A model generated the notes under the pieces. That model did not search any database and had not been told where the DNA came from. It was given only the letters and a program-made list of their open reading frames with translations. A program made the position numbers and the translations under genes. A stretch of 64,000 bases of DNA from Halicephalobus mephisto. Its lineage: Eukaryota > Nematoda > Chromadorea > Rhabditida > Panagrolaimidae. Where the stretch lies: assembly GCA_009193035.1 (NCBI GenBank), contig SWDT01000070.1, forward strand, positions 248,001 through 312,000, written 5' to 3'. This document shows, piece after piece, positions 10,670 to 22,009 of the stretch. Position 1 is the stretch's first letter. The number at the start of each line of letters is the position of its first letter.

Positions 10670-13160
10670 CATATTCGACAAATACATTTTACATTTTTAT
10701 AGTAAAAAAATTAGTAAACAAAAATATTTCTTAATAAAAATGATCAAAAATTAAAAAATAATTTTAAATTTTAAAAAACAAAAATTTAATTTTTTTTAAA
10801 TTTAAAAAATTTTAAAATTTTAAAAATTGAAAAATTTTTTGTTTAACATAAATTATATTAAATACGAAATTTAACCGGACATAAAAAACGATAAAAATTG
10901 TATTTTATTTTGGAAACAATGAAACAATAGAATTAATTTTCAAAGAAATCTAAAAATTCCAAAAATCATAGAAACTTCAAAAATCAAAGAACTCCAAAAA
11001 TTTTTAAAAATAAAAAAAAAATTAAAAAAACTAAAATTTTTAAAATAAAAAAAATTAAAATTTTAAATTTAAAAAAAACTAAAAATTTTTTAAATTTGAA
11101 AATCCCAAAAATTTTAAAATTAAAGTACTTTTAAAATTTTGAAGTTAAAGTACTTTAAAAATTCTAAAATTAAAACAACCTTAGAATTAAAGAAAATTAT
11201 AGTAATTCAGAAATTCAAAAACTATAACAACCTTGAAATTAAGTTTTAAATAATTTGAAAATTAAAAAAATCTGAAATTCTAAAAATTACAGTAATTCCA
11301 AAATTTCCAAAAACTAAAATGAATCCTAAAATTACTGTAATTTTAAAATTTAAAAAAAAAAGAAATTTTTAAATTTTTTAAATTTAATTTTTTTCGAAAT
11401 TTGAAAAAATTTAATTTTTTTAAGAATTAATTTTTTTTTAAGATTTAATTTTTTTTAAATTGGACTTTAGTTGGATATTGACGAATTTTTTAATTTTATA
11501 AATTTTCTATGATTGTCAAAAAATCGGTTTTCGTAATTTTGAACCACATACTCTAACACGAGTTTTCGAATTCCGATTCCAGTTTGTAGCGATAAACCGA
11601 TTTTCCAAAGTTCATTTTTTAGACATTTTTTTACTTTTTACTTTTTTTTACTTTTTTCTTTTTTTTTAACTTTTCTGGTTTTAAAAAGAAAAATTTCAAA
11701 GAAAAAATTAAAACTTTCTTTTTAGGACCTTTTTGATGATTTTAAAAATTTTTTCGAATTTTTTTTTGATGATTTTTATTTTTTTTTATAAAATTTAAAA
11801 AACGAAAAAAATTTGAATTTTTTATATATAAATTAATTTTCAACTTTTTTATATATTATTAAAATAGAAAAACCATTAAACGTGTCTTTGAAGAAGAAAC
11901 ATCATTTTTGCGTCAATTACAGACATAATCAGGGAGGATTTAGTTCCTGTTTCGGACACAAAAATATTATTTTTCGTCATTATTCAATGAGGAAGAAACA
12001 TGTCTACATTATGATTTTTTAATCGGACATGTTTCCTAATTTACTTTAATTTCGAAATCTATACAGTAATCAAAGTTTAAATTAAACTAAATTAAATTAA
12101 TTTAAATTTAATTTTCGAACAGCAATTAAGTGAATAGGACTGTTGGAATGTTGTCCACAAGCTGCAGATTTTATGCTAATTTTGGATTTTTTATAAATTT
12201 AGAAATAGAAATGTCAACTAATTTACTTAAACTTTGCGCGCAAGGTGCGAATTTCACTTTTACTTTAACTTCAATGTCGACCAAACTGCCTAAACATTGC
12301 GCGCAAGCTGCGGATTTCGAATTTAAGATTTTTAAAAATTGAATTATAAAAATATCAATTAATTTAAATTTCATGTGAATACTGTAGATTTCACTTTTAC
12401 TTTAACTTCGATGTCGACCAAACTGCCTAAACATTGCGCGCAAACTGCGGATTTTACTTTAATTTCAATATCTATTTCCGCATAAATTTAAAATATTTAA
12501 AAAAATTAAATCTTCCAAAAATTAATTAATTTTCAACAAAATTATTTAAATATTCAATAATCGTGGAAATTATTATTTTTAATAATTCTTTATTAAACAC
12601 AAATGAACTTGATTAATTTTCTAAAGGTGTACTTTCGGGACAATTTCAGTACAAAAAAATATTTTTAAATTGTTTGAAATTTTCAAAAGTACAGAACTGA
12701 ATTCATAAAGCTGTCCAAAAATTAAAGATTACTGTAGATTTAAAAAATTTCGAAAAATAAATTTTAATTTTAAAAATTTTAAAAATTAAAATTTCGAAAA
12801 TCTTTAAAAAATTAAAATTTCGAAATTCTTTAAAAATTAAAATTTCGAAATTCTTTAAAAAAATTAAAATTTCGAAATTCTTAAAAAAATAAATTTTAAT
12901 TTTTAAAATTAAAATTTCGAAATTTTTTTAAAAATTCAAAAAAAAATTTATTTTAAAATATTTATAAAAAGATTAAATTTTAAAATATTCTTGAATGAAA
13001 AATTTTCCGTGTTTTTTGAAACTCACGTTGGCGTTTTTACTAATCAAAGAACACTAGTCGTGATTGTCTTTAAACTTTAATAACAATTTTTAACTTCCTT
13101 TTCAAAAATAAATTAAAACTTTAAAAATCATAATTTTCAATTTAATGATTATTTTACTCC
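10670..13160. other. AT-rich gap without a recognised gene
   Basis: Mostly runs of AAAATTTTTAAA with a few more complex patches. At 12130-12450 there are three copies of the palindrome TTGCGCGCAA, two of them in a shared longer context. No exon chain could be built here. Confidence 0.5.
12234..12443. repeat. Three TTGCGCGCAA palindromes
   Basis: The perfect 10-bp palindrome occurs at 12234-12243, 12297-12306 and 12434-12443. The last two share the context AACTGCCTAAACA directly before it, and CTGCGGAT follows. It could be a binding site or simply part of a small duplicated unit of about 135 bp. Confidence 0.7.
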
Positions 13161-13174
13161 ATTTTGTATATCAA

Positions 13175-13530
13175 TTAAATTTTAAGATTTTTGTGTACCA
13201 GTTAAATTTTAAAATTTCTGTGTACCAGTTAAATTTAAAAACTTTTTTGTGTACCAGTTAAATTTTGAAATTTCATATATCAATTAAATTTAAAACTTTT
13301 CTGTGTCCCGATTAAATTTTAAAATTTTCTGTGTACCAATTAATTTAAAAAATTCTTGTGTACCAGTTAAATTTTAAAATTTTTTTGTGTACCTACTAAT
13401 TTTTTTAAATTTTTTGTCTATCAATTAAATATTAAAACTTTTTTTGTGTCCGAGTTAAATTTTAAAACTTTTTTGTGTCCCGATTAAATTTTTGATTTTT
13501 TTTGTGTCCCAATTAAATTCTTTTTATACT
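13175..13530. repeat. Tandem repeat, 27-31 bp, TGTGTACCAGTTAAATTTT
   Basis: About twelve copies with the core TGTGTACCAGTTAAATTTTA, changing towards TGTGTCCCGATTAAATTTT at the right end. Confidence 0.8.
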
Positions 13531-13539
13531 TTGTGTCTG

Positions 13540-16030
13540 AATTGTATTTTCTCTAGAATTTTGTGCTTTAATTCAACTTTTTTTAACTTTTGTGCTCAAA
13601 TGAACTACGAAATTTTTCGATTTTGTGGGACTTGGAAATTTTTATTTAAATTTAAAAAATTAATTTTTTACCTACAAAAAAGCAAGCCATAGTGACCTTT
13701 GAAAAAAACTTATTTTCGAAACTATTCAGAAATGATCTGGTCTGAAGTGTTCGTTGAATTCAAAAAAATGTAAAAAATTTGATAAGTTGCCGAACGTGTC
13801 AAAAATGACGTAAAAAGTGTTTCGAAAAAATCGGGTTCAGTCAGAAAATATTTGGGTTGTAGTTCATTTTCGAAATTTTAAGGGACCAATTAAAATTACG
13901 AAATTTCTAAAAAAATTTTAAAAAAAATTAAAATTACGAAATTTCTAAAAAAATTTAAAAAAAAATTAAAATTACGAAATTTCTAAAATTAAAAAAAAAT
14001 ATAAAATTATAAAATTTCTAAAAATTAAATTTCTAAAATTTCTAAAAATAAAAAAAAATAAAAATTATAAAATTTCTAAAAATTAAAAAAAAATAAAAAT
14101 TATAAAATTTCTAAAATTAAAAAAATATATAAAATTATAAAATTTCTAAAAAAAGCTAAATTACGAAATTTTTAAAAATAAGTTTCCAAAAATATTTTAA
14201 AATTCAAAAAAAATAAATTTATAAAAATAAAAGTCATTTTTTATGAAAACAGAAAACTTGAATCAGAAATAAACAAAATTGAGATATTTTTATTATTTTT
14301 CTTAAATTATATAAAATTCAAAATTATTTAAAATAAATTTTTTTTAATTTTAAAAATTATTTAAAATAAAAATTTTCAAAGTTACTTAATTTTTAAAATT
14401 ATTTAAAATAAATTTTTTTTTAATTTTTTAAAATTATTTAAAATAAAAATTTTTTAAGTTACTTAATTTTTAAAATCATTTAAAATGAATTTTTTTTTAA
14501 TTTTTTAAAATTATTTAAAATTTAAAATTTTAAAGTTACTTAATTTTTAAAATTATTTAAAATAAATTTTTTTTTAATTTTTTAAAATTATTTAAAATTT
14601 AAAATTTAAAAGTTACTTAATTTTTAAATTTTTAAAATTTTTTTTGAAAATTTACAACTTGAAGTACACCATGTGCTCCGTGGCTCCAAAAACAAGAACA
14701 AACTTGAATTTTATTTTTGCAAAATTGTTCAAAAATAAATAAACAATTTTTTTTGATTTTTAGGGTCGAAAGAACAAAGGCTTATCTCCGCCACCTCAGG
14801 ACGGAGTACCCTCCAGGAACTTTCGCTATTAATGACGAAAAATTTTCAACGAATTTTTTCTTGCTTCTGATCACCCCACATATCAAAGTTCAGAAAAACG
14901 AAAATCAGCAACGTGTCAGAAACGGGACTGATTGCAATTTCACAAAACTTTGGAAATTCTAGAAAATTCATGTTTTTTTCGAAAAAGAATAAAAAGTAAA
15001 ATTTCTAAATAAAATAAAAAAATTTAAAAAAAATAAAATAAAAATTTAACAAAAAATAAAATTTCTAGAAAGTTTAAATTTAAAAAAAATTTCTAAATAA
15101 AATAAAAATTCTTAAAAATTAAAAGTAAAATTTCTAGAAATTTTTAATTTTAAAAAAATAAAAAATTAAATAAAAATTTGTAAAAAATAAAAAATTAAAT
15201 TTCTAAAAATTTTTAATTTAAAAAAAATAAAAAATACAATTTTTTGTGATGTAATTTTTCTCAGAAATTAAGATTTGTAAAAAATTCAAAAACATTTAAA
15301 AAATAAACAAAAAAATTAAGATTAAAAATTTTCGGAAAAATGATTTTTATTTTTTTTAAATTTTGTTTTTACTTTTACTTTTTTTAAATTTTAGGATTAT
15401 AAAATTTAAAAATAAAAAATGAAGTTACAAAGACCAGATTTATTGACGGGAAGTCACGGATTATAGTTTGGAATTTTCCAGAAAAATTATTTCAACGACC
15501 ACGTGATGAATAAAAATAATTTTTAAAATAATTTAAATTTTCAAATTCAAATTTATAAAAATAATTCAAATTTTTTAAAATAACTTTAAGTTTTCAAAAT
15601 TATTCAAATTTAAAAAAAATTCAAATTTTTAAAAATAATTCAAATTTATTTTTTATAAAATTTTAAATTTTTAAAAAATTCAAATTTTTAAAAATAATTC
15701 AAATTTATTTTTTAAATAATTTTAAATTTTCAAAATAATTTAAATTTATTTTTAAAAATAATTTTAAATTTTAAAACTTGTAATTTTCGAAATTATCCAT
15801 TTTGGCACAATTATATCTGAATAAAAATTTACGAATTAAAACGTATCATTTAATTTCGAAAAACGGAAATTACATCGTGACTAACATAATTTTCGAGAAA
15901 ATTTTAGATTACGGTATTAGGAAAAAATTAAATTGTGCAGAATTCTAAACGTTCTCAGAATTTAAAAGGTACTTTTAAAATAAAAATTTATATAAAAATT
16001 AAATTTTGCACTTTTGAGTCCTAAATGGAA
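13540..16030. other. AT-rich gap with a few complex patches
   Basis: Runs of AAATTTCTAAAAATTAAAAA (13870-14170) and AATTATTTAAAATAAATTTT (14340-14640) dominate. A patch at 14660-14860 has a good plus-strand acceptor (GATTTTTAG at about 14763) followed by a frame reading VERTKAYLRHLRTEYPPGTF. A minus-strand frame, VFGATEHMVYFKL, ends near 14657. Neither has a convincing partner exon. Confidence 0.4.
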
Positions 16031-16034
16031 AATT

Positions 16035-16350
16035 TTTGCAAATTTTCGTGTCGAGATATTTTTTAAAAATTTTCGTGTTGAGATTAATTTTTTAAAAATT
16101 TTCGTGTTAAGATTAATTTTTAAAAATTTTCGTGTTGAGACTAATTTTTGGTAATTTTCGTGTTGAGATTAATTTTTGGTAATTTTCGCGTCGAGACATT
16201 TTTAAAAAATTTTGTATTGAGACATGTTTTCAACTTCCGTGTTAAGATTAATTTTTAAAAATTTTCGTGTTGAGTCTAATTTTTTAAAAATTTTCGTGTT
16301 GAGATTAATTTTTAAAAATTTTCGTGTTGAGACTAATTTTTAAAAATGTG
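16035..16350. repeat. Tandem repeat, about 28 bp, TTTTCGTGTTGAGATTAA
   Basis: Around eleven copies of AAATTTTCGTGTTGAGATTA with changes between GAGATT, GAGACT and GAGACA. It resembles half of the GAGACC...GGTCTC repeats further right. Confidence 0.8.
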
Positions 16351-16379
16351 ATCAGAAATCTTCACTTTTCAATAATAGA

Positions 16380-16560
16380 ATAATATTTTGAATGAAATAT
16401 TACTCGAACTGTCTCTTGAACTTTGATTGATCTCGGAGACGATGATGTAAACCATGAAAACTAGATTCTTCCAAACCATCAATTTTCTTTCAAAACTTTG
16501 ACATGATTGACAGTCCTATCAAAGCAATAAAGAAACCTATTGACCGAATCGCTCATTAAA
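16380..16560 (-). CDS. Possible short coding island, unassigned
   Basis: Two minus-strand frames look protein-like. One runs from an ATG at about 16557 (MSDSVNRFLYCFDRTVNHVK, ending after 25 residues). The other is an internal frame with KKIDGLEESSFHGLHHRLRD. They overlap in different frames, so at most one is real. No matching splice chain was found. Confidence 0.18.
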
Positions 16561-16859
16561 AATTAATTAAAAAATTAAAATCGAAAAATACTACAAAAAC
16601 CGGAAATTGGTAATTATTCGCAAAATTATTATTCATTTTTTATTATTGTTATTTTGTTCTATTTCTGGATTCCCGTGATTAATTTTGGCGAATTTGACAA
16701 AAAAAAAGTTAAAAATGATCACCATCAGACAATGGGATGAGTAATTTACGAAATACCAAATCTGAATTCAGGGAACAAAGAAAATGAATAAAAAAAATAA
16801 GGGACACGGAGACAAAAAGCCAAAAGAAACCAGAGGTAAAAAACAGTACACACAAAAAT

Positions 16860-17345
16860 TGCAACTTTTAATTCAGTAACAAGTGGAAATAGTCACTATT
16901 AAGTTTTAATTTCCGTCACAAATATTAAATATTTATAAAAATGTAACGATTGTGTTATATTTTGTAATTTTTAAAAACCAAAAGTTATATTTTTTGTGTA
17001 AAACTGACTCTTCTTTTTTAATTAATTATAATATATAAATAAAAAGTAACTTTAGGTTTAGTAACAAATGGAAATTTTCATTATTAAGTTTTAATTTTCG
17101 TCACAAATATTAAATATTTATAAAAAATGTGACAATTAAATTATATTTCGTAATTTTTAAAAACCAAAAGTTATTTTTTCGTGTAAAATTAACTTTTTCT
17201 TTTTAATTAATTATAGAATATAAGAAATCGTAATTTTTAATTCAGTAACAAATGGAAATCATTACTATTACTTACAGTTTTCATCACAAATATTAAATAT
17301 TTATAAAAAATATGACGATTGTATCATATTTCGCAATTTTTAAAA
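16860..17345. repeat. Satellite-like array, about 184-bp unit, three copies
   Basis: Each copy has AGTAACAARTGGAAAT, then TTTTCRTCACAAATATTAAA, TATTTATAAAAA and TTTTTAAAAACCAAAAGTTA. Copies begin near 16872, 17056 and 17241. The same monomer family appears inverted at 36.3-36.9 kb. Confidence 0.8.
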
Positions 17346-17349
17346 ACCA

Positions 17350-18300
17350 AATTATTTTTTGTGGACAGAGTACAACAGAGGGGGTGAGACTACAGTATGT
17401 AAAAAAAAGAAAAAAGTACAAACACACAAAAATTGCTCTAATTTGCAAGGTACACAAACCAAGTATAATATAAGTGCATTATTTAAATACATAGACATAT
17501 AAAGTACAACATACAAGATACATGAGAACTGTTTTAATATATCCATACGGTATATACTATGTATTACTTTTTACGCAGATAAAGAAATACAAAAAAAGTA
17601 CAGTATGTTACAAAAAAGAATATATTAAAACGATTAATGTATTGGATATATTATATTCAATATATCGACACATTAAATACAATGCAAAACATCAACTTAG
17701 TTCATCAATATATTGGATATAATACATCTGATGCATTATACTCGTTTTAATACATCGATATATTAAATAAAATCCACCGATATGAACTTGGTTCATCAAT
17801 ATATTGAATATAATACATCTGATACATTATATATTATGTACTTATTTTTTGTTTAGAGAAGAAAAAAAAGACAGGTACAGGAGAAGGACACATGATGTAG
17901 AGAAGAGGGTACAAAAGAGGAATAGGGGTACAGCAGATGGTCTACAACGAATAAGAAGAAGGTGAAGAGGATAAAGATGCAAAGGATATAATGTATGGAA
18001 GAAGAATAGGAGTACGGTAGATAAGTAGTAAGGTGAAGAGGATAAGGATGTAAAGAAAGGTATAATGTATGGAAGAAGAATAGGAGTACGGTAGATAAGA
18101 AATAAAGTTAAGACAATAAGGATGCAAAGAAAGGTATAATGTATGGAAGAATAGGAGTACGGTAGATAAGAAACAAGGTGAAAAAGAAACAGGAAGCGAA
18201 AAACGAAGGTGTACGGTATGCAAAAAGGGAAAAAATCGGTGTGCAGAGAAGACACAAGATGCCGGATGCTGGGGAAGAGGATAATTGACATCATTTCGGT
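17350..18300. repeat. Purine-rich and ATATATTGGATATAATAC repeat region
   Basis: At 17640-17835 two copies of a segment contain ATCAATATATTGRATATAATACATCTGAT. At 17960-18190 three to four copies of a unit of about 60-75 bp occur, with GAATAGGAGTACGGTAGATA and AAAGGTATAATGTATGGAAG. The strong strand asymmetry (A and G on plus) keeps long Leu/Ser/Tyr/Phe frames open on the minus strand (up to 150 codons). I regard these as repeat artefacts. Confidence 0.7.
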
Positions 18301-18778
18301 TATCTCAATGAAATCTTAAAATCCCAAAAAAACAAACCACAAAGTAGAAGTTTAAAATTTAGGAAAATTAAAAAAGAAAGGTCAATCTCAGATTATTTTA
18401 AAAAACGAATTTTCCGTTCGGGATGTATTAATCGAATTTTTATTAAAATTTCAACATTTTTAAAATCAGCGAAATTAAATATAAAAAACTCAAAAAATTT
18501 TATTTCAAATTTAATAAAAAATTTTAATAATTCTTAAAGAATTTATTTTAGAAATTATTTGATTTTTAATTTTTTAATTTTTTAGGATTTTTTAAAATTT
18601 AGAAATTTAAATTTTAAAAATTTTTTAGAATTTAAATTTTTTAATTTTTTAGAAATTTAAATTTTTTTAATTTTTAGAATTTTTTAATTTTTTTTTTAGA
18701 ATTTTAAATTTTTTTTATTTTTTAAAATTTTAAATTTTTTTTTATTTTTAATTTTTTAATTTCAAAAAATTTTCTTTA

Positions 18779-19096
18779 ATGACTTGGAAGGTGTCTCAAG
18801 AGGAAAATTCCTCCATTGTTGTCAATGGTTGTCTGATCAGCGTAACTGAGATAGTGACTCATTCGATTCGACCATCACCTGTGTTGTACAATTGGATTAA
18901 AGAGTTTCGAAGAAAAGTTTCAAAAAAAATGACTCAAAATTGTCGAAAACGGTCACGGAAAAAGAATGTTTGGTATTTCCGTTATATCGTAAAACATAAC
19001 CGATTTCGAACTTTTCATGGGAGTGGTTCGGGTGAGGAAGAAAGCAGATGGATTCTGACTCATCAATCACCGGCTAACGAAACCCTTCAGTTTTAA
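18779..19096 (+). CDS. Hypothetical 105-aa open frame
   Basis: A single ATG-to-TAA frame of mixed composition sits in an otherwise AT-only stretch. It has a basic centre (KNCRKRSRKK-like, about residues 45-62) and no recognisable motif. The same island also has a short minus-strand frame (MDSLVANPISLLLLPLKRVL at about 19160). I cannot tell whether either is translated. Confidence 0.2.
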   Translation: MTWKVSQEENSSIVVNGCLISVTEIVTHSIRPSPVLYNWIKEFRRKVSKKMTQNCRKRSRKKNVWYFRYIVKHNRFRTFHGSGSGEEESRWILTHQSPANETLQF

Positions 19097-19179
19097 AAAA
19101 AAGAACTCGTTTGAGTGGGAGCAAGAGGAGTGAAATGGGATTTGCGACCAGGGAATCCATTATGAGTAATTGAGGTTTT

Positions 19180-20460
19180 TCAAATAATAGGGATTTTTGC
19201 AAAAATAAATTTACAATTTATATATAAATTTAAAAAAAAAATAAATTTTCAATTTTTATATAAAATTTAAAAAAAAATTAATTTTCCAAATTTATATATA
19301 AATTTAAAGAAAAAATAAATATAAAATTTTAAAAAAATAAATTTAAAATTTTTCAAAAAAATAAACTTACAATTTATATATAAAATTTAAAAAAAATTAA
19401 TTTTCCAATTTTTTATATAAAATTTTTGAAAATCTTCAATTATTATGTAAAACTTTTTTAAAATTAAAGAAAAAGTTAATTTTTATGAAAAACTAAAATA
19501 ATTACAAAAACTTAAAAATAAATTTTTAATTTTTTATGTAAAATTCATAAACATCTTTTTAAAAATGAATTTTTAATTTTTTTTATAAAAAATTCATAAA
19601 AAAAGTAAATTTCGAATTTTTTCAATATAAAACTTTTAAAAAAATAAATTTTTAATTTTTTATAAAAAATTCAAAAAAATTTTAAAAAAAATGAATTTTT
19701 TATTTTCCATATAAAATTCAAAAAAATTTATTTTTTATTTTTTTATATAAAATTCAATTATAAAAGTTTTAAAAATGAATTTTTGATTTTTTCTATTAAA
19801 TTTAAATAATTCAAAATTTTTTTGAAAAATTATCTAATTATAGAAATATAATTTTCTTTACAAATTTTTAACAAACACTTTCAACACGAATTTTCAGACT
19901 TTTCAATTTAAAACCGGAAGTAAAATTTCGATTTTGCGTGATTCTGAAAAGTTTAAAATTTTTAATAAATTATAAAATTACAGTATCATAAAAAAATTCA
20001 AAATTTAAAAAAAATTTAAAAATTAAAAGAAAAATTTTAAAAAAAAAAAAAAATTCAAAAATTAAAAGGAAAATTTAAAAAAAAATAAAAAAATTTAAAA
20101 AAAATTCAAAAATTTTAAAAAAAATAAAAAAATTTAAAAAAAAAATTAAAATTTAAAAAAAAATTTTAAAAATTTAATTATTTTTTTAAATTTTTTATTT
20201 AAAATAAAAATTATAAAATTTATTTTTAAAATTATTTTTAATTTTTGAAATTTTTTAAACTTTATTTATTAAATTAAAATTTTTTAAATTTATTATTTTC
20301 AACGAGCAATTCTTAGAAAATTGTAATTTATAAAAAATTATTTTTTTTGAATTTTTGTAAACTACAATTTTCCATAAATGTCAGGTGTCAGATTTTTTCG
20401 AAAATTAATTTTAATAATTTTTGTGAAAATTACAGTTTATGAAAAAAAAAATTTTCCACG
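19180..20460. other. AT-only gap, nothing recognised
   Basis: Runs of AAATTTAAAAAAAATAAATT and poly(A)/poly(T) with almost no complex sequence. No exon or RNA gene is visible. Confidence 0.6.
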
Positions 20461-20589
20461 TGCAGATTAGTAAAGCCGAGATTACCGAAAATTTTTCAAC
20501 ATGTCGAAGGAGCTAATCCGGGCCAAAGGAACAAGTTCGTCAAATTCCCTCCGGGACTTTGAAAAAATAAATTTCTCACAATATTTGAG

Positions 20590-20990
20590 AAAAAAAATTT
20601 TTTAAATTTTCATTTATTTCTACAGTAATTTTCAGAAATAATTTTATTACAGTAATCCTGAAATTTTATTTTTTATGAAATTCCTACAGTAATCTTAGGA
20701 GATAATTTCTACAGTAATCCTGAAATTCTAAATTTCTGCAAAACTTCTACAGTAATTTTAGGAGATATTTTTATTACAGTAATTCTAAAATTTTATTTTT
20801 TATGAAATTCCTACAGTAGTTTTAGGATACAATTTCTACAGTAATCCTGAAATTCTAAATTTTTATAAAACTTCTACAGTAATCCTAAAGTTTCTATTTT
20901 TTATAAAACTTCTACAGTAATTCCGAAATTTTAATTTCTACAGTATCTTTGACAAATAACTTTTCACTGAATTTCTACAGTATTTTTTTT
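20590..20990. repeat. CTACAGTAATCCTGAAATT repeat array
   Basis: About ten copies of TTTCTACAGTAATCCTGAAA and TTTCTACAGTAATTTTAGGA alternate, mostly 35-60 bp apart. Confidence 0.75.
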
Positions 20991-21149
20991 AGATTTATTT
21001 TTTTACAAACTTTTATTTTAATTTTTTCATTTAATTTTATTTTAATTTTTTTTATTTTTTAAATTTTTTAAATTTTTAAATTTTTTTTATTTTTAAATTT
21101 TTTTATTTTAATTTAATTTTCTCGGTTTATGAGAATAATTTTTGTTTAG

Positions 21150-21198
21150 ATGCCCTGCGGGGGTGAAGTATTTATCACCTGGGGATAAGCCGGAATAA
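21150..21198 (+). CDS. Possible terminal exon, unassigned
   Basis: After a canonical acceptor (TTTTTGTTTAG) a plus-strand frame reads CPAGVKYLSPGDKPE and stops at TAA (21196-21198). A candidate start exon lies at about 20502-20570 (MSKELIRAKGTSSSNSLRDF), but its donor would be a poor GTCAAA. The minus strand is also open here. Low confidence. Confidence 0.2.
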
Positions 21199-21460
21199 AC
21201 ATCTTAATTCCGACGAGAACGTGAAAAATTAAAAGTACAATTTTCAGCAAAAACGGATTCGTTCAGGGACCGTTAAAAATTGTACAAAAAACAATTTAAA
21301 AATTATTCGTAATTTCAGAAATCGAATAAATCACGTGGACACTTCCAAAAGTACTTTTTTTTCATTTTCAAAATTTATCCCAAATTTGAACAAGATCCGT
21401 TTTTTCTGAATTTTGCAAGATCAACAACGTCATTTGGGTTTACTTTCGTCATTTTCATAT

Positions 21461-21997
21461 TTATCTCAATTCCGCCAAGCCACTTGGTTTCTGGACGACC
21501 TCAGGATCACGTGACGTCTCCGTCCCAAATATCCAGGTTCCAACTCTAGAACTAGAACTGAAAAAAATCACTTAAATACAGTAATCAAATCCACATATTC
21601 TGAATCTAACATCAGAATCAAAAGTCAACCTTCAGAATCCAGGATTCTGAAGACTAATTTTGAATTTTAAGGATGTGTCAAATTTTACATAAACTCCATA
21701 AAAAATAAAAACTTACCTAAAATCACTTTTGAAGTACTATATAACAAACATAAAGTTATTTAAAATTATTTATTTTTTTTATTTTTTAACAAAAATTTTT
21801 TATTTTTTAATCAAAATTATTTATTTTTTTTATTTTTTAATTAAAATTGTAAAAATTGGAACAGAAACATCCCATCACGGGCCTAAGGGTCGTTTTTTCC
21901 ACCTGCAGTTCCATCGTTGTTTTGAAAACTGAGTTCTCGTCTTTACGTAAAACTTAGCCATACCAGGAACACCCCAAGAGTACCATCTACGCAACAT
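21461..21997 (-). CDS. Small two-exon gene, basic 63-aa protein
   Basis: Minus-strand exons 21997-21903 and 21557-21461 join in phase 2 to give 64 codons with TAA. The ATG lies two bases after an ATAAATTCAG acceptor, as expected for a trans-spliced nematode message. The second exon follows a textbook TTTTTTTCAG acceptor; the GTGGAA donor is acceptable. The N-terminus is rich in Arg, Trp and Tyr (MLRRWYSWGVPGMAKFYVKT) and lacks acidic residues, so a mitochondrial presequence or a small mitochondrial or ribosomal subunit is possible. I do not recognise the family. The C-terminal half contains VGTWIFGTETSRDPEVVQKP. The island is much less AT-rich than its surroundings. Confidence 0.45.
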
Positions 21998-22009
21998 TAC
22001 TGAATTTAT

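Noticed and set aside
17842..18294. Long minus-strand frames (150 and 93 codons) rich in Leu, Ser, Tyr and Phe
   Set aside because: They lie wholly in the purine-rich tandem repeat at 17.9-18.2 kb. The composition follows from strand asymmetry and the frames repeat internally with the DNA unit.
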